NCBI GenBank assembly: GCA_910890315.1
Contig: CAJVGD010000021.1
Span: forward strand, 1 to 64,000
Origin: Serendipita indica DSM 11827
Lineage: Eukaryota; Basidiomycota; Agaricomycetes; Sebacinales; Serendipitaceae
Direction of reading: 5' to 3'
DNA length: 64,000 bases
Shown: positions 9,557-21,381 of the stretch, piece after piece
Position numbering within the stretch: position 1 is the first letter of the stretch
Layout of the letters: the number at the start of each line of letters is the position of its first letter
Position numbers and translations under genes: made by a program
The notes under the pieces: generated by a model
Database searches by the model: none
Told to the model about the DNA's origin: nothing
Seen by the model: the letters and a program-made list of their open reading frames with translations, nothing else

Positions 9557-12500
9557 TTAATTTTTTGTCGCCCGCAGCGGACTTGCTGTTGGTATAGTCA
9601 ACCGATGTGAATATTGTAGTCCATGACGATTATTGGATGGTACCCAGAAGAGATACCTTCCGGAAGATTGCACCCAGCCATCGTGCAGCAGCGAGCATTC
9701 CTCAAATCCAGGAACGAGGTTTTTGAGGGGTGTGATCGGTGATTTCACCCTGAGATATGAATGAGGCGTCTCTTCATCCGTACTTGAGTCTGTAAATACC
9801 AGTTTAGACAAATAACCGCAAGCCTGAGCTACACTCACCGTTCTTTACTTCCCAAATCCGAATTGTGTTATCTTCCGATCCGGAGGCGATTTGTGAACCA
9901 TCCGGTGAAAATGCAACGCACCCGACCCAAGCCTTATGACCCCGGAGTGAGTGTCCAAATGGGCTACCAGTGTCACCATCCCATATTCGGACTGTGTGGT
10001 CCATCGAGCCAGAGGCAATTCGTTTGCTGTCCGGAGAGAATGTGATGGCAAGAACCACGTGGTGATGACCTTGAAGTAAAGCTCCCAGTGGTTGATCATG
10101 GTCTATATCCCACAGCCGAATCACTTCATCCGAGCCACAGGCCATGCGCAAGCCGTCCGACGAGAGCGCGATGGTGCCCTGGAAGGCCTCGCGAACTCGA
10201 TAGGGCTCTGCTAGTGACTGACCGGAAGTCACATCCCATAATCGAATGGTATTGTCGAACGAACCAGAGATGATCCTTGAGCCATTTGCCACGAATGCAA
10301 GGGCGCAAACTTCGGATTCATGGCCTCGGAGCGGTGTCCCGAACGGCTCACCAGTGACTGCATTCCATAGTACTATTGTGGTATCTCCTGAGCCCGAGGC
10401 GATTTTCACCCCATCTGGCGAGAATGCGAGTGTATTGACTGATTCTGTGTGCCCTCGGAGTGGGTCTCCAAACGAGTTCCCATTGTGCGCATCCCATAAT
10501 CTAACCGTGGTGTCCTCCGAGCTGGAGACGATCCGCGAACCATCGGGCGAGAATATTACGGCTGTAACCTCGGATTCGTGGCCTCTAAATGGCTCTCCCA
10601 ACGGTAGACCAGTGCTTGTCTCCCACAGTCGAACAGTGCGATCTCTCGAGGCAGACACGATTCGTAGACCATCCGGCGAGAATGCAATGGCTTTGACTTC
10701 GGATTCGTGGCCCGGGAGTGGCTCTCCCAACGGCTGGCCAGCGCTTGCGTCGCTTACGTCCCATGATCTAATCATGTTATCGGACGAGCCAGAGAATAAA
10801 CACGAGCCATCTGGCGAGAATGAGATCGCTGTGACGGGTGATTCGTGACCCTGAAGTGGTTCCCCCAACGACTGAAGACTCTTGGCGTCCCATAGACGGA
10901 TTGTGTTGTCAAAGGAGCCAGAGGCAAATACTGAGCCATCTGGCGAGAACGAGAGAGCCACGACCCAACCTTCGTGGTCCCGCAGTGGCTCCCCCAATTG
11001 TTGACCACTTTCCACATTCCACATTCTAATAGTGTTATCAGAGGAGCCAGAGATGATCTGTAAGCCGTCTAAAGAGAACGCGAGGGCGTTGACCGGGCCT
11101 TCATGACCCCGAATCGGCTCTTCTAGCGCCTGACCACTGACTGCATCCCAAACTCGAATAGTGCAATCGTCAGAGCCGGAAAATATTTTCAGGCCGTCTG
11201 ATGACAATACAAGAGCATTGACTGAGTCCTCATGACCTCGGAGGGGATCTCCCAAAGGCTGACCGGTATCCGCGTCCCATAGACGGATTGTGCCATCTCT
11301 GGAACCAGAGGCAATCCGCCTGCCGTCTGGGAAGAATACGATGGCATTGACGGCATCGTTGTGGCCTTGGAATGGCTCTCCCTCGGGCCGACCTGTGACT
11401 GCGTCCCACAACCGAATCGTGTTATCATCCGATCCGGAGACAATCAATGAGCCATCTGGTGAGAACGTGAGGGTCCTTACGCCAGATTCATGGCCCTGGA
11501 GTGGCTCTCCCCGCGGCTGACCAGTGTCTGCATCCCATATACGAATCGTCTCGTCGTCCGAGCAAGAAACGATATAAGAGCCATTCGGGAAGAACAAAAT
11601 GGCGTTGACGCTATCATCGTGGCCAACAAGTACCCTGGGCAGCCCTTGGTACACCTCGTCGAGGCCTTGAGTCACATTTAGGGTGTTTGTAAAATATCCA
11701 AGACCTTCTTTATGCATTCTTGATCTTGTAGGAGTAAAAGGGAGTGCCGAGATGTAGATGTGTGGAGCGCTGTCCTGAATAGGTACTGAAAATGCCATCA
11801 TGAACCGTCGGATCTCTTCCATAATGATTCTATTCGCCTCTTCGAGCTATATAGGGCATAAGATTTGAATTTATTTGGGTTAGCAACTCACCCGTTGATG
11901 GCGTATAATGGCTTGAAGGCCGAGTATCGCTCGTGCCACGCCTCCGGTGAAGCTCAGAATCTCCATCCAGTATAGCACGTATGGGACCTGGATAACGTGC
12001 TGGACTTTCTGCTTGACAACGGATCGCCAGTTGTCGTCAGTTTCTGCCATATGAAATAGCCAATGAGAGCTGGCATATTGAAGTCTTCTCGGAATGCATC
12101 TTGACACTCTGGCCTCAAGATCTGGGATCTCCCTATTCAAGTAGAAGGATGACGCGAGTTGACATATATTGAACTTGAGTCCATTGATTCGCGATGTGAG
12201 ATATTTGAGACACCACGATGCGACTTGACCATGCGCATTGGAGATGTTGATATGTAGTTTATCACGGCCATCGGCGACTGAGACATTAGAGCGGCGTCGA
12301 AGATACTCGATGAAGGTCGGGTGGCGGAATTGGATCAGATTTGTAGATGCGTCTTCGGCAAGCACGCTACCGAGATTCCGTACCAACGCCTTGGCACTTC
12401 CGTTTTCTCCAGCATGTTTGAGGATATCATCAAGGTCCCCCGTGGTCAGTGGCTCATATGCGCCAAGTAGCAGGGCGAGCATCCTGTACATGACTGTGTA

Positions 12501-14211
12501 GTATTCAGGGTTCATGCGCTCAAAAATGAGACTGTATAGATCATCTATGGCCCCCGTCTCGTCTATGGAGATCAGGCGATCGTATGTGGTCTCGGGAGAG
12601 TTCAAATTAGTCTCGCTATTGAGCATTCGACACGCGGTGCTTGCCCAGATGAACAATCCGTTAGCCTTTTCGACCAGGCCCTGCCTCTTGCTCTCTGGCA
12701 GTACGCCATCTAGCGATTTGTGTATGTAAGCTGCAATGTCATTGATATTATCGCGATGATTGATATCGTGTAAACGGTCTTCTAGCTTGAATTTGCACAA
12801 ATGCGACTCCAAGGCTGCCCGGATCACAGGGTCAGGGCGACTCGTCATGAATATTTTGAGGTTATTGCTTTCTCCAACGGCTGCGGCAAGGGTTTCGACA
12901 ATCTCTCGACGCTGCGATCCAGATTTGCATTCATCAAGTGCGTCGATGACAAGGATGATGCACCCTCGCCAATGACAAAGTGGTTGAGTGATGAGCACCC
13001 GGAACTGCTCTTCAAGAGAGCTCCGCATGAAAGAAGGGTACCGCTTCACGGATGCGGCAACGTATGGGGCTAGGTCAGGAATGTAGTCAATAAGCTCTCG
13101 TGCTATGGTGGAGCAGAACTTTTCGGTGGTCGATCCTTCACTGCTTGCTATAGAAAAGAAGAATTGACCGCCTAATACACCCTGCCGCCTCCACGATTCT
13201 GCTGCCGTCATTGCAACTGTAGATTTTCCGGAGCCGGCTATGTCACAAAGCCAAAAGATTGGCTTCTCCGATGTATCGTGGGCCCACCGATCGATCATCT
13301 CAAGAACAGCCACACGTGTTCCCTTTAGACATGTTCTGTGGACTGACGACGCGACAAATGTCACCATTGGTAGCTGAAATATTGCAGTGAGATCAGCTTA
13401 AAATACTAGGTAAGTAAGCGTATCCCATACGAGACCTCAGCTTACCCCCTGTCAGGATTGTTTCCGCGTTAGCCTTAGTGACTTCGGTATCTGTCTCCGT
13501 GATTTGCGTACGTAACGCAGTAAAAGAACTCAACGTCTCCTGTAGCTGTTGTGAGCGTGTGAAAAAGGCTGATGAAACTCGCACCATGAACTGCCTATGC
13601 TGGTCCACGATATCTTGGATGTGTTTGGACAATTCTAATACATTAATTTCTACTTTGGTAAACGCTTTAAAGAAGCTGAGCTTGCTAAGACTGCGCTTAT
13701 TCTGGAGTTCAACAATCTTGCTATGCATATTTTCGAGGAATCTGAACGCTCAGTTGGTTGAAATAAACTTGAAATGGAAACCTACTCGACATAGGTGACG
13801 AGAGGGCGGCTCAATGTCTGGTCGACGACCCTATCTTGTGGAGGACAGGCCTGGAACAAGGCAATTTGTTCTTGGAGCGCGGTAATGTGTTCTTTGAGAG
13901 AGCAAGTGAGCACTTTCCATTCTTGTTGGTTATTTTCTGTCGCCTATTGTACATCTCCTTTAGATGAAGTCGTGCCAGTCTCGCCCACGCACCTGGGCAA
14001 CTTCAAGTATCGACTTTGTTGTTCGACAAGCTGTCATGAGAGGACCAAGTACATCCATTCCTTCAGAGGTCGTGTCCACTACATGAAGACCAACGTTGAC
14101 CGCGTCGTGTGCTTGACGTTTCTTGCCCTTTAGGTTTCGTGAGGATGAGGGTCCAAATGGATTCACAAATCTACGCTGTTTCCGGTTATTGGATGACCTT
14201 TGTACTGACAT
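9557..14211 (-). CDS. NACHT-WD40 protein (NLR-like, HET-E type), 1472 aa
   Basis: Six exons on the minus strand: 14211-13993, 13943-13786, 13741-13446, 13396-11892, 11846-9839, 9789-9557. All five introns are GT-AG, 44-49 nt, and phases agree throughout. Residues 1-225 form a helical N-terminal region with the LGPLMTACRTTKSILE motif shared with the paralogue at 21382. The NACHT NTPase spans about 245-560: Walker A GSGKST at 279-284 and Walker B IILVIDALDE at 371-380. A helical region follows to about 795, then 14 WD repeats (about 800-1395), enough for two seven-bladed propellers. The tail carries the DGWVQSSGRYLFWVP signature found in all three local copies. Proteins of this build are STAND NTPases; the best known fungal members (HET-E/HET-D) control non-self recognition, but the N-terminal domain here is not HET, so the trigger output is unknown. 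The gene looks intact. A shorter first exon choice is possible; ATG 14211 is the first ATG in the N-terminal open frame. Confidence 0.92.
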
Positions 14212-16063
14212 CGTGAAAGTGGATAGTTCCAAGACGTGGATGGTGGCTGCCTATGTGCCAGACATATGGGTCCAGGCAGACACTTTGATTGAAAGAATAC
14301 AAGGAGCAAATAGCAATGAAGTCTAAGTACGTATGTATTTCCTTTACGACCGGCCTCTGGCGCTCGGTCTTGCCAGACGGCTCACAACTTGTGCATCTGA
14401 CAACTCGAAGATGCCATGATGTATTCACAGGGGATCTGATGCGCCACCTCCCAATTAATGCCCAAGTCGTTACGCGCTGTCCTTACACTTGACCATCCGT
14501 CTTGTTTGCATTGTTTACTATTCAGTCGAATGTCATGTGGGACAATATGTGCACGCTGTATTGCCTATAGGCCGTCTACTCAAGTGTAAACTGGTGATCT
14601 CGCACGCGCTCGCGCTCGTGCTTCACTAGACTAGACCTATGAGAATCGGAAATTGGAAATCGAACTGGGGAATGTCAAGCCCTCTTACTGGCTCCAGGCT
14701 GTGTGTACGGCAGACAGACGCGGGACGAGGCCTCTGGTCAAGACATGAGGCGTTCTGCGAGTCCAGACTCGGCCATATCGTTGGTGTGGAGTGGTGATGA
14801 CTTTTGCGTGTTCTTTTCTTTGCATCATGACTCTGACCTCGCGAACAAAGAACGTACTCGTGCCGCGAGTAACTAGCAATAGCGCTAATGAATATTCGAA
14901 CTAGTTTGTAGACCAGAAAGAAGACTCGGATGTGGTTTGGACTGGTAGCGCACAAACTGGTGGGTCGCGGCCAGACGGAAAGAGAACAAGTAGACGCACC
15001 AACTATTGCAGATATAAATGGCCGTTTTGGCTCCGTTGGGAGAGCGTTAGGGACAACGAGATGAAAGATAATTCACGCTATTCGAATCAAAGGGCCTGGA
15101 CCACACTCTACGCTTTCTACCAGTCCAGACTCGGTGGCTCGTCTGTAATAGGCCCGACCGTCAGAAAGAGCTTCTTGTCTCCTTTCCTTCAGGTCCTACC
15201 TCTGACCTTCTCAGACGCATCTGACTACGAAGCGCATCATCTTCCTGCTTGACCTCATCTCGAACGAGGGACTAGTCACACTCCGAGTCACTAGCAAAGC
15301 CGGCCACTCCGTAGTCGACAGTCAAGTCACTCAGCACATGGAAAATCCAAAACGCCACACAATTCACCAACAAAATACATGGCCACGCCCTGACACATCC
15401 ATCCTCTTCAGCCCGTTATACCTCCCGGCCCCTTCATTTCAACTGTATTACATTGCGCAGTTTCTCCTTCAATTTGTGATCCAATCATAGGGTTCTCTAC
15501 TTTGGAACAAACCGCCGAAGCTCCCGCGCCCGATCATCACGACGTCACTGAGGATGTCACCCAACTGTCGGCCGTAGTCCTAACTTGCTCAAAATGCGAG
15601 TTATAGACAAACCATATATTGCAATCTAAGCACTGTCACGAGGCAATTGCCCAGAGCTGAGCGATGAGCGACAGCGCACAGAAAAGAGAAAGAATCCGAC
15701 GGATTGCAACAGGAGTGTACGAGCAAGATAGAGAGAAAAGAAAAGAGAGAATGGCACAAGCAGAGGGAAGCAACTAGAGAATTAACGACCATGTCCGTAT
15801 CTCGTTGGAGGGGAAAGTAGACGCGAGGAATAACCCTCGTGATCCAAGATTGACAAAGAAATGAATCGCGAGGGGTCGGGAGAGGAGAGGGAAATGAGAA
15901 GAGCCGGTGTGCCGAGACGAGGATAAGATATCCCCTTCATCGAATCAGAGGACGTCTAACCCTAATCGTGCGCGTGAACCCAACGCACGATAAAAATTGC
16001 TTCCCTCTTATGAAAATAGACCCTGCGCATGGTGGGGGGTCCCGAGAGGGAAGTGGAGCTTGC
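14212..16063. other. Long intergenic region, no gene supported
   Basis: This is the upstream region of the NACHT-WD40 gene and the downstream region of the GPI-protein gene. Open frames here are short and without family character. A plus-strand PDGSQLV-like string at 14370 resembles a WD repeat core but stands alone. I see no repeat or RNA gene. Confidence 0.4.
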
Positions 16064-17027
16064 TTATGCCAAGACGGCAGCAGCAACGAGGCCAGCGAAT
16101 CCGACGACGGAAGCACCAGCGACCTTGACAGAGACGGCACCGTTGGGAGTAGAGGTCGAGCTGGCACGGGGGGTGGTGCTCGAGGCAGCGCCAGACGAGG
16201 CAGGAGGAGTGCTGCTTCCAGGAGCAGGAGCCGGGGTCGAGCTACCACCAGGAGTCGAGGCAGGTGGGGTGCTACCGCCAGCAGAGCTACCGGGGGTAGA
16301 GGCACCCGACGAGGAGCTTGCTGGGCTGCAGGTAGCAGGGCCACCGCTGACGATGTTGATCTGGCCTAGAGAATTCGTGTCAGTACAAATGTCTGATTCT
16401 CCAAGCAGCCGTGGGCGTGGGGACTGCTCTTGGCGAACGGCGTGTGTCTTGCGTCTCCGTTGCCCACGGGTGAAACCGAAGAAGACCAAACGCAAAACTC
16501 ACCAGTCTCTGCAGTAAGACCGCTGCTATCACGAAGACGAATGAAGACGCTGGTATCTAGGAGACGCAGGGAAACAATGTCAGTTTTGCCGACAAAAAGG
16601 ACTGAGTTGGTCGAAGTCGATAAACTCACTTGGGCTTTGCTCGACGAGCCAGGTGAAGGGGCTGCCGGTAATACCAGAGTACGTGTTCAAGGGCTGCTGG
16701 CCATTAGAGGGTGGGTCTAGACATTGTCGCGATGCGTGTCAGCGAGCGGGCAGCGGGGAGAGCGAGCCATCAAAAACTCACAGGCATTGACCTGGAGGAT
16801 GTAAGGGGGAGTACCGCCGGTAAAGGTAACCTGTTGGTTGACGCAGCCGATGGGATTAATCCTGCAGGTCGTCGTTAGAGAACGTGCTCGTCACGCGGCA
16901 GACTGGCCGGGGCTCGGAGGGGGAGAGCAGCGACTAGAAGGAAAACAAGAACGTACGGAGTGTTGACGGTCAAGGTCTGGCCGAGGGCGAGAGCAATGGA
17001 CGAAAGGAAGACGACGGCGAATCTCAT
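16064..17027 (-). CDS. Secreted Ser/Thr-rich GPI-anchored protein with Kre9/Knh1-like N-terminal domain, 197 aa
   Basis: Five exons: 17027-16957, 16861-16782, 16716-16630, 16556-16503, 16365-16064, with GT-AG introns and consistent phase. The protein starts with a signal peptide (MRFAVVFLSSIALALG), followed by LTVNTP...NQQVTFTGGTPPYILQV, the hallmark of the Ser-Thr-rich GPI-anchored membrane family (Kre9/Knh1 N-terminal, Ig-like). After IRLRDSSG and a GGPATCSP segment comes a stretch rich in Ser, Thr, Pro and Gly (about 120-170), then a C-terminal hydrophobic tail (VKVAGASVVGFAGLVAAAVLA) suited to GPI attachment. It should sit at the plasma membrane or cell wall. Its precise role is unknown. 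It is divergently placed from Yip4, about 516 bp apart. Confidence 0.85.
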
Positions 17028-17543
17028 GTTGGAAATGGGTAAGATAATGACAACGCAAGGACACTGGCTGCTCAAGGAGGCTGCTACGCTGCTGGTGCTG
17101 GTGCTAGCTTTTGGGACTGGACGAGGGAGGGGACAAGTCGTAAGAGGGCAACAAGTTTGTTTGGCAACGTGCTTATGAGCACTCGGCGGCCGGAAAATCC
17201 ACGAAAGTCGTCTCAGCCGCAGCAGGCAGACAATTTATAGCATCCATAAACAAAATATATATACAATTATGATGTAGCGGCGGCATGAAACCCAGAGGAG
17301 CGCTGTGAGCCAGCTCTGGGTGATTAAAACCGCTTGGTTATTCTATGCTCATATGCTCAAATAAACATAGTGTCACCCCCACGAATCCCAGCGCAAATGG
17401 CTGTCCCATGAGCGGCGACAAGGTAGAGAGCAACGTTGATTCCGACCAAACTTTGGCTACAACTTTTCGACTACTTAGATTATATCAAGACTCGTTCAAA
17501 TACTATACAACTAGTATTTCTTGTATAGCATTTACATCCCACC
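17028..17543. promoter_or_regulatory. Divergent intergenic region between the GPI-protein gene and YIP4
   Basis: This non-coding segment separates two divergently transcribed genes, so it should hold both promoters. No specific factor site could be assigned. A run of ATATATA occurs near 17255. Confidence 0.4.
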
Positions 17544-18765
17544 ATGGCTGCCACGACACCAATATCCAGTGCATCCCATTTCATCCAGGCAGGTAAGCAA
17601 TTCCTACTTTTATGTTAACAACTCACTCCCTTATCGGGTAGACGACGACGACGACATTGAAGAAGACGCCATCCCGTCCATGATCTACCCAGGCGGCGGA
17701 GCACCTGTCACGCCCCTGTCTGCTTCAACTCCAAACGCAGGAAATCCCTTATCATCCGCAAAGGGAAAGGCACGCGCTGCTCCCTCGCCCCTAAACCCAG
17801 CCGTCTCCGGAAACATTGGCTCCTCGTCAGCTTCACAAGCCGCCAACGGTGTCAATCCAAATCGTAGGTGGCTTGGAAATGTCCAGATCGAGACCCGGTA
17901 AGCCCAAACGACTCGAAACGCCTCGCTTGTATTTCTCAAACCTCTCAGGTACACCGGCGTAGATACGCTCGACGAACCTGTTACCGCGACTTTGGCAAGT
18001 ATTCTACTCTTTGTCCTGTATGCGATTGACATTGGTGTGTACAGGCCCGCGACCTACTGTCCATTTACTCGAAACTCGTCCAAGTCCTCTATCCGCGTAG
18101 ATCCGGCGAGGCGCGCCAAGTCCTCAGGGACTATGACCTATGGGGTCCGCTCATGCTCTGTCTCGGACTCGCCGTCATGCTCAGTATCAACGTACGCCAC
18201 CACTCTCCACCCGTCCTCGCCGTTCCGTCGTCTCTAACACTTTGAAACCATAGGCCCCGCCCAACCAGTCTCTCCCAATCTTTTCCTCTGTTGTGGTTCT
18301 CATCTCGCTTGGGAGTGTCATTGTCACCCTTCAAACGCAACTCCTCGGAGGTCGGGTGTCATTTCTACAAGCCATATGCGTCATCGGTACGCGTCGCTAA
18401 TCCACGTCCCACATTTGCACTAATCTCGACAATATCAGGCTATTGCATTGCACCGCTCGACATTGCCGCCCTCGTCGCATTCTTCTTCAAATTAATCTAC
18501 ATCCGCGTCCCGGTCTGCCTCTTGTGCTGGGCGTGGTGTGTATGGGGTGCGTTTCTCTACTTTCATTCACAAGAAGAACTCTCACTCACACGATAATTAA
18601 AGCCGCTGTCAACTTTTTCGACGGTACAAAAATTGAGACGAATCGGATCCTTCTCGCCGTGTATCCATTGCTGTACGCATCCCTTCTCACCATGCCGACT
18701 ACCGTTCTCACCCTACTCTTAGGTTGTTTTACTTTATTCTCGCTTGGATGATCCTCATTCAATGA
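17544..18765 (+). CDS. YIP4: Yip4/YIPF6-like Yip1-family Golgi membrane protein, 283 aa
   Basis: Eight exons: 17544-17592, 17642-17897, 17949-17994, 18045-18191, 18254-18386, 18439-18546, 18603-18672, 18723-18765; phases agree. The soluble N-terminus has an acidic run (DDDDDIEED) and low-complexity sequence. The conserved core follows: YTGVDTLDEPVTATL, then LVQVLYPRRSG, DLWGPLMLCL, APPNQSLPIF, LLGGRVSFLQA, GYCIAPLDIAA, NFFDGTKIETNRILLAVYPLLL and LAWMILIQ at the end. These match the YIPF6/Yip4 subgroup, with about five membrane spans. Family members bind Rab GTPases and act in Golgi vesicle traffic. The third intron (17995-18044) begins with GCAAGT rather than GT, the usual form of GC-AG introns. 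Length is normal for the family. Confidence 0.93.
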
Positions 18766-19075
18766 CCGTGTCAATAGAATACTCCGTTTCCCAGATGCGA
18801 TTTTTATCATGTGCGACACTGAATTGCCGACGGGCGCGACAATAAGAGTTGATCCGCGGTTTCGGATAAGAAATTAAACCTTGTTCATAGCGTAATATGC
18901 GACAGGAGATCATCTACATTCCACGCTGTCGGATGGCTTGAACAATCTGGACCTTTCGTCTCACCTATACTTTATCAGCATCCTCTCTAGAATGTATACG
19001 AGTAAACGTACCATGGCAGCAAACCGCCGACGATGTCGCTCGCTCCGCAGTCGGTACCGTTTCACGGCACCCTTT

Positions 19076-19796
19076 TCATGGCGCATATCTCTTCGCCACT
19101 CTTGCTTGACTCGATTCCGTTGCAACACTTGGATTGAGTCGTGAAATCGCTAGTTGGAACGTGGGCGCGGTGACGGTGCGACCTAGGTGACCCGGTCAAA
19201 TCCACGTTCCGCACCAACTTCAAAAAAGGAAAGACAGTGGGGAAAGAGACGAACCAGTAGAGACCGTTGGTACTTGTAGACCAGAAATTGTGATATCGTA
19301 CCCTACTATCGACTTCTTCCTGATATAGTCCACGAGCGGGAGACCGGCGGTGGTAATGAGCGTGTCGCGCATATGAGTCGCAATATCGTTGCTCCGCGAT
19401 CTCCATGCGTCGTCGGGTGATCTGTTGGCTTTCGAATACAGGTCGTGTTGGGCAGAGTACGGGGATGGAATCGGTTTTGATATATCCTTCATAAATGACC
19501 ATTGGTCTATCGATGATTCTTTACGAATTCAGTCGTGTTTTTCATCGGGTTGAGGCAGGTTAAGACTCACTGTTCGTCCCGCTGGTGCTGGCCGACGATT
19601 CGGCGGGTTGTTGTGTCTCAGAGAGGCGCTCTTCCGGTGCACTTGTTTGTGAATAACATCGTGGTGATGTGACAAAACTTCGACGTGCAGCCATTGGCCG
19701 TTTTGTCGCTATTCTCGACCCCAACAAATTTGGAATGGTGCGCTGTCCGACGGCTCTTGTACATGAAGCATATCTTAACCCTTGTAATACACCCAT
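19076..19796 (-). CDS. Predicted mitochondrial protein of unknown function, 183 aa
   Basis: Three exons: 19796-19571, 19506-19255, 19149-19076; the model closes in phase with GT-AG introns, though the second donor (GTTCGT) is weak. The first 75 residues are rich in Arg, Ser and Ala with almost no acids up to residue 45 (for example RSFVTSPRCYSQ), typical of a matrix-targeting presequence. The rest includes WSFMKDISKPIPSPYSAQHDLYS, DIATHMRDTLITTAGLPLVDY and IVGYDITISGLQVP; I recognise no domain. The start was chosen at ATG 19796, the first ATG in the exon. It is divergently transcribed from the Gir2 gene with only 93 bp between start codons and converges on YIP4, with about 310 bp between stops in which I see nothing. 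Confidence 0.65.
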
Positions 19797-19889
19797 TCTC
19801 GTCGTAGTTCGAGGTCCTAGAGAGAGAAAGGTGGTGTATAGGTCCAAGCTTGTTCTTACTCGACGACCACTTTGACGTCGAACGCAGCC

Positions 19890-21015
19890 ATGTCGGATGA
19901 GGTTCTTGCTGAAGAGTTCGAGGTACTTTATTTACTAGGATATAAAGCTTTGATATCTAACGTCCCCGAGAGGTGCTCGAGTCGATCTATCCCGACGAGA
20001 TGACCAGTGTGTATCTAACCAAATACTGCATTCGTTGAATCTCAAAGAGAACAGAGATCTCTGATCGTCAAGTCTCCATCCTTGTCGAACCAGAGGAGCC
20101 AGTGTCCGGTCTATCAGATTGTCAGTGGCGTGTCCAAAATCTGGGAGACTGCCATACTCACTTCACACATGGAACCTTGTATGCTATTATTTCGATTGGA
20201 TCGAATAGTCAAGCTCGTTATCAACGTCACCTATCCACCAGAATACCCAGACGTCTATCCAGAGGTCTCGCTAGAGCCGTCCGAGGAGTCTCAAGCGGGG
20301 GAGCTTACATCGGAAGAGGAATCAAAACTGCTAAAAAGCTTGGAAGAAACAGTAAGCCCCGTCTATTCTCTAGTCATCTCCCATATCCAATGCCGTTGTA
20401 GGGAAACGAGAGCATTGGAATGGCCATGACCTTCACATTGGTATCACATCTTCGGGAACAGCTGTCGAGTATATTACAAGAACGAGCGGAAAAGATTAAA
20501 CGAGAGGAGATGGAGAAGGAGCGACGAGCCATCGAGGTATGTCCTCTGTCCAGATTCGCGGCAAAGCTCATAGTCAAATAAAGGAAGAAGAAGCTCGAAC
20601 CCGTGGAACGCCGGTCACGAAAGAATCATTCTTAAAGTGGCGAGCCGCGTTCACGGCAGAGCAAGCAGAGAAGAAGCGAAAGGAGGACGAGGAACGAATG
20701 AAGGGTGAGTAGAGTATATTTTCCTTTTCCATAATGTGACGCGCTTGCAGGATGGACGCCAAAGGAACGAGAAGAGGCCAAGCGCATTGCGGCACGTCTC
20801 AGTGGTGAGCATATGTCAGTTGTTCCGAAGGATCTCGTATTGAGCGATGACCAGGACGTCAACTCTTTGAACGTGGTGGTCCCCAAGCTCTCTCATTGGA
20901 AGATTCGGCACTCGAAGAAGGAGGCGAAAGCGTCGACATTTCGCTCTTTGACCGTACGGAAAGAGAGGAACGCCCAGAGGATAATGAAGGCATTCATCTT
21001 AGTGATTCAGATTAG
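19890..21015 (+). CDS. GIR2: RWD-domain protein, Gir2/RWDD1 family, 248 aa
   Basis: Eight exons: 19890-19922, 19973-20006, 20055-20120, 20209-20351, 20402-20536, 20584-20704, 20751-20804, 20855-21015; phases agree and donors are GT. The N-terminal RWD domain (about 1-125) has VLESIYPDEM, the YPPEYPDVYP loop that defines RWD folds, and GNESIGMAMTFTLVSHL. A charged coiled-coil follows (QERAEKIKREEMEKERR), then KWRAAFTAEQAEKKRKEDEERMKGWTPKEREEAKRIAARLSGRQLFER split over motifs typical of RWDD1, and an acidic tail ending LSDSD. In yeast Gir2 binds Gcn1 and the GTPase Rbg2 and links translation to amino-acid starvation signalling. The donor at 20121 (GTCAGT) is the least certain boundary. Confidence 0.88.
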
Positions 21016-21381
21016 ACGTGAAATGGCCAGTGATTGCAACTCGGGGCCCCGTGTCTCAGATAGAGTAGTAAGTGTGATGGAAAGCGTCTGTAAACGAAGG
21101 AAGTCGATAAAGCGCCTCTGTTTGCCGTGGCTGACTTTTGCCTCTGGCATGGTGGAATAGTCCCAATCCCTGATAGCAACCCAGTTAATACATTATAAGC
21201 TAGGTCAGTGACAACAATCTTACTTGTGGTCTCCTCTCGCCATCCTCAGGTGAGTCCCCGTATATACTCATATTTCTTCTCACCGTCTTTAGCCTCCTTC
21301 CAAGCGGCAATTACCGGTGCTGGCACATGAGAAGAAGGCTGGCCAGCACCATCTCCACCTTAGAGCCATCTACTGTCGAAG
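21016..21381. other. Intergenic, nothing recognised
   Basis: This lies between the Gir2 stop and the ATG of the broken WD40 gene. It contains no gene, repeat or RNA that I can support. Confidence 0.4.

Noticed and set aside
10246-10848. Plus-strand open frame of 200 codons
   Set aside because: Antisense shadow of the WD repeats of the NACHT-WD40 gene; periodic only because the repeats are.
14340-14420. PDGSQLV-like string suggesting another WD repeat
   Set aside because: Single short match without the GH and WD parts of a repeat on either side.
15601-15792. Short minus-strand frame with a hydrophobic start
   Set aside because: Looks like a signal peptide followed by nothing; no splice partner or family match found.
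16029-16517. Plus-strand 162-codon open frame
   Set aside because: Antisense of the Ser/Pro-rich exon of the GPI-protein gene; composition is fully explained by it.
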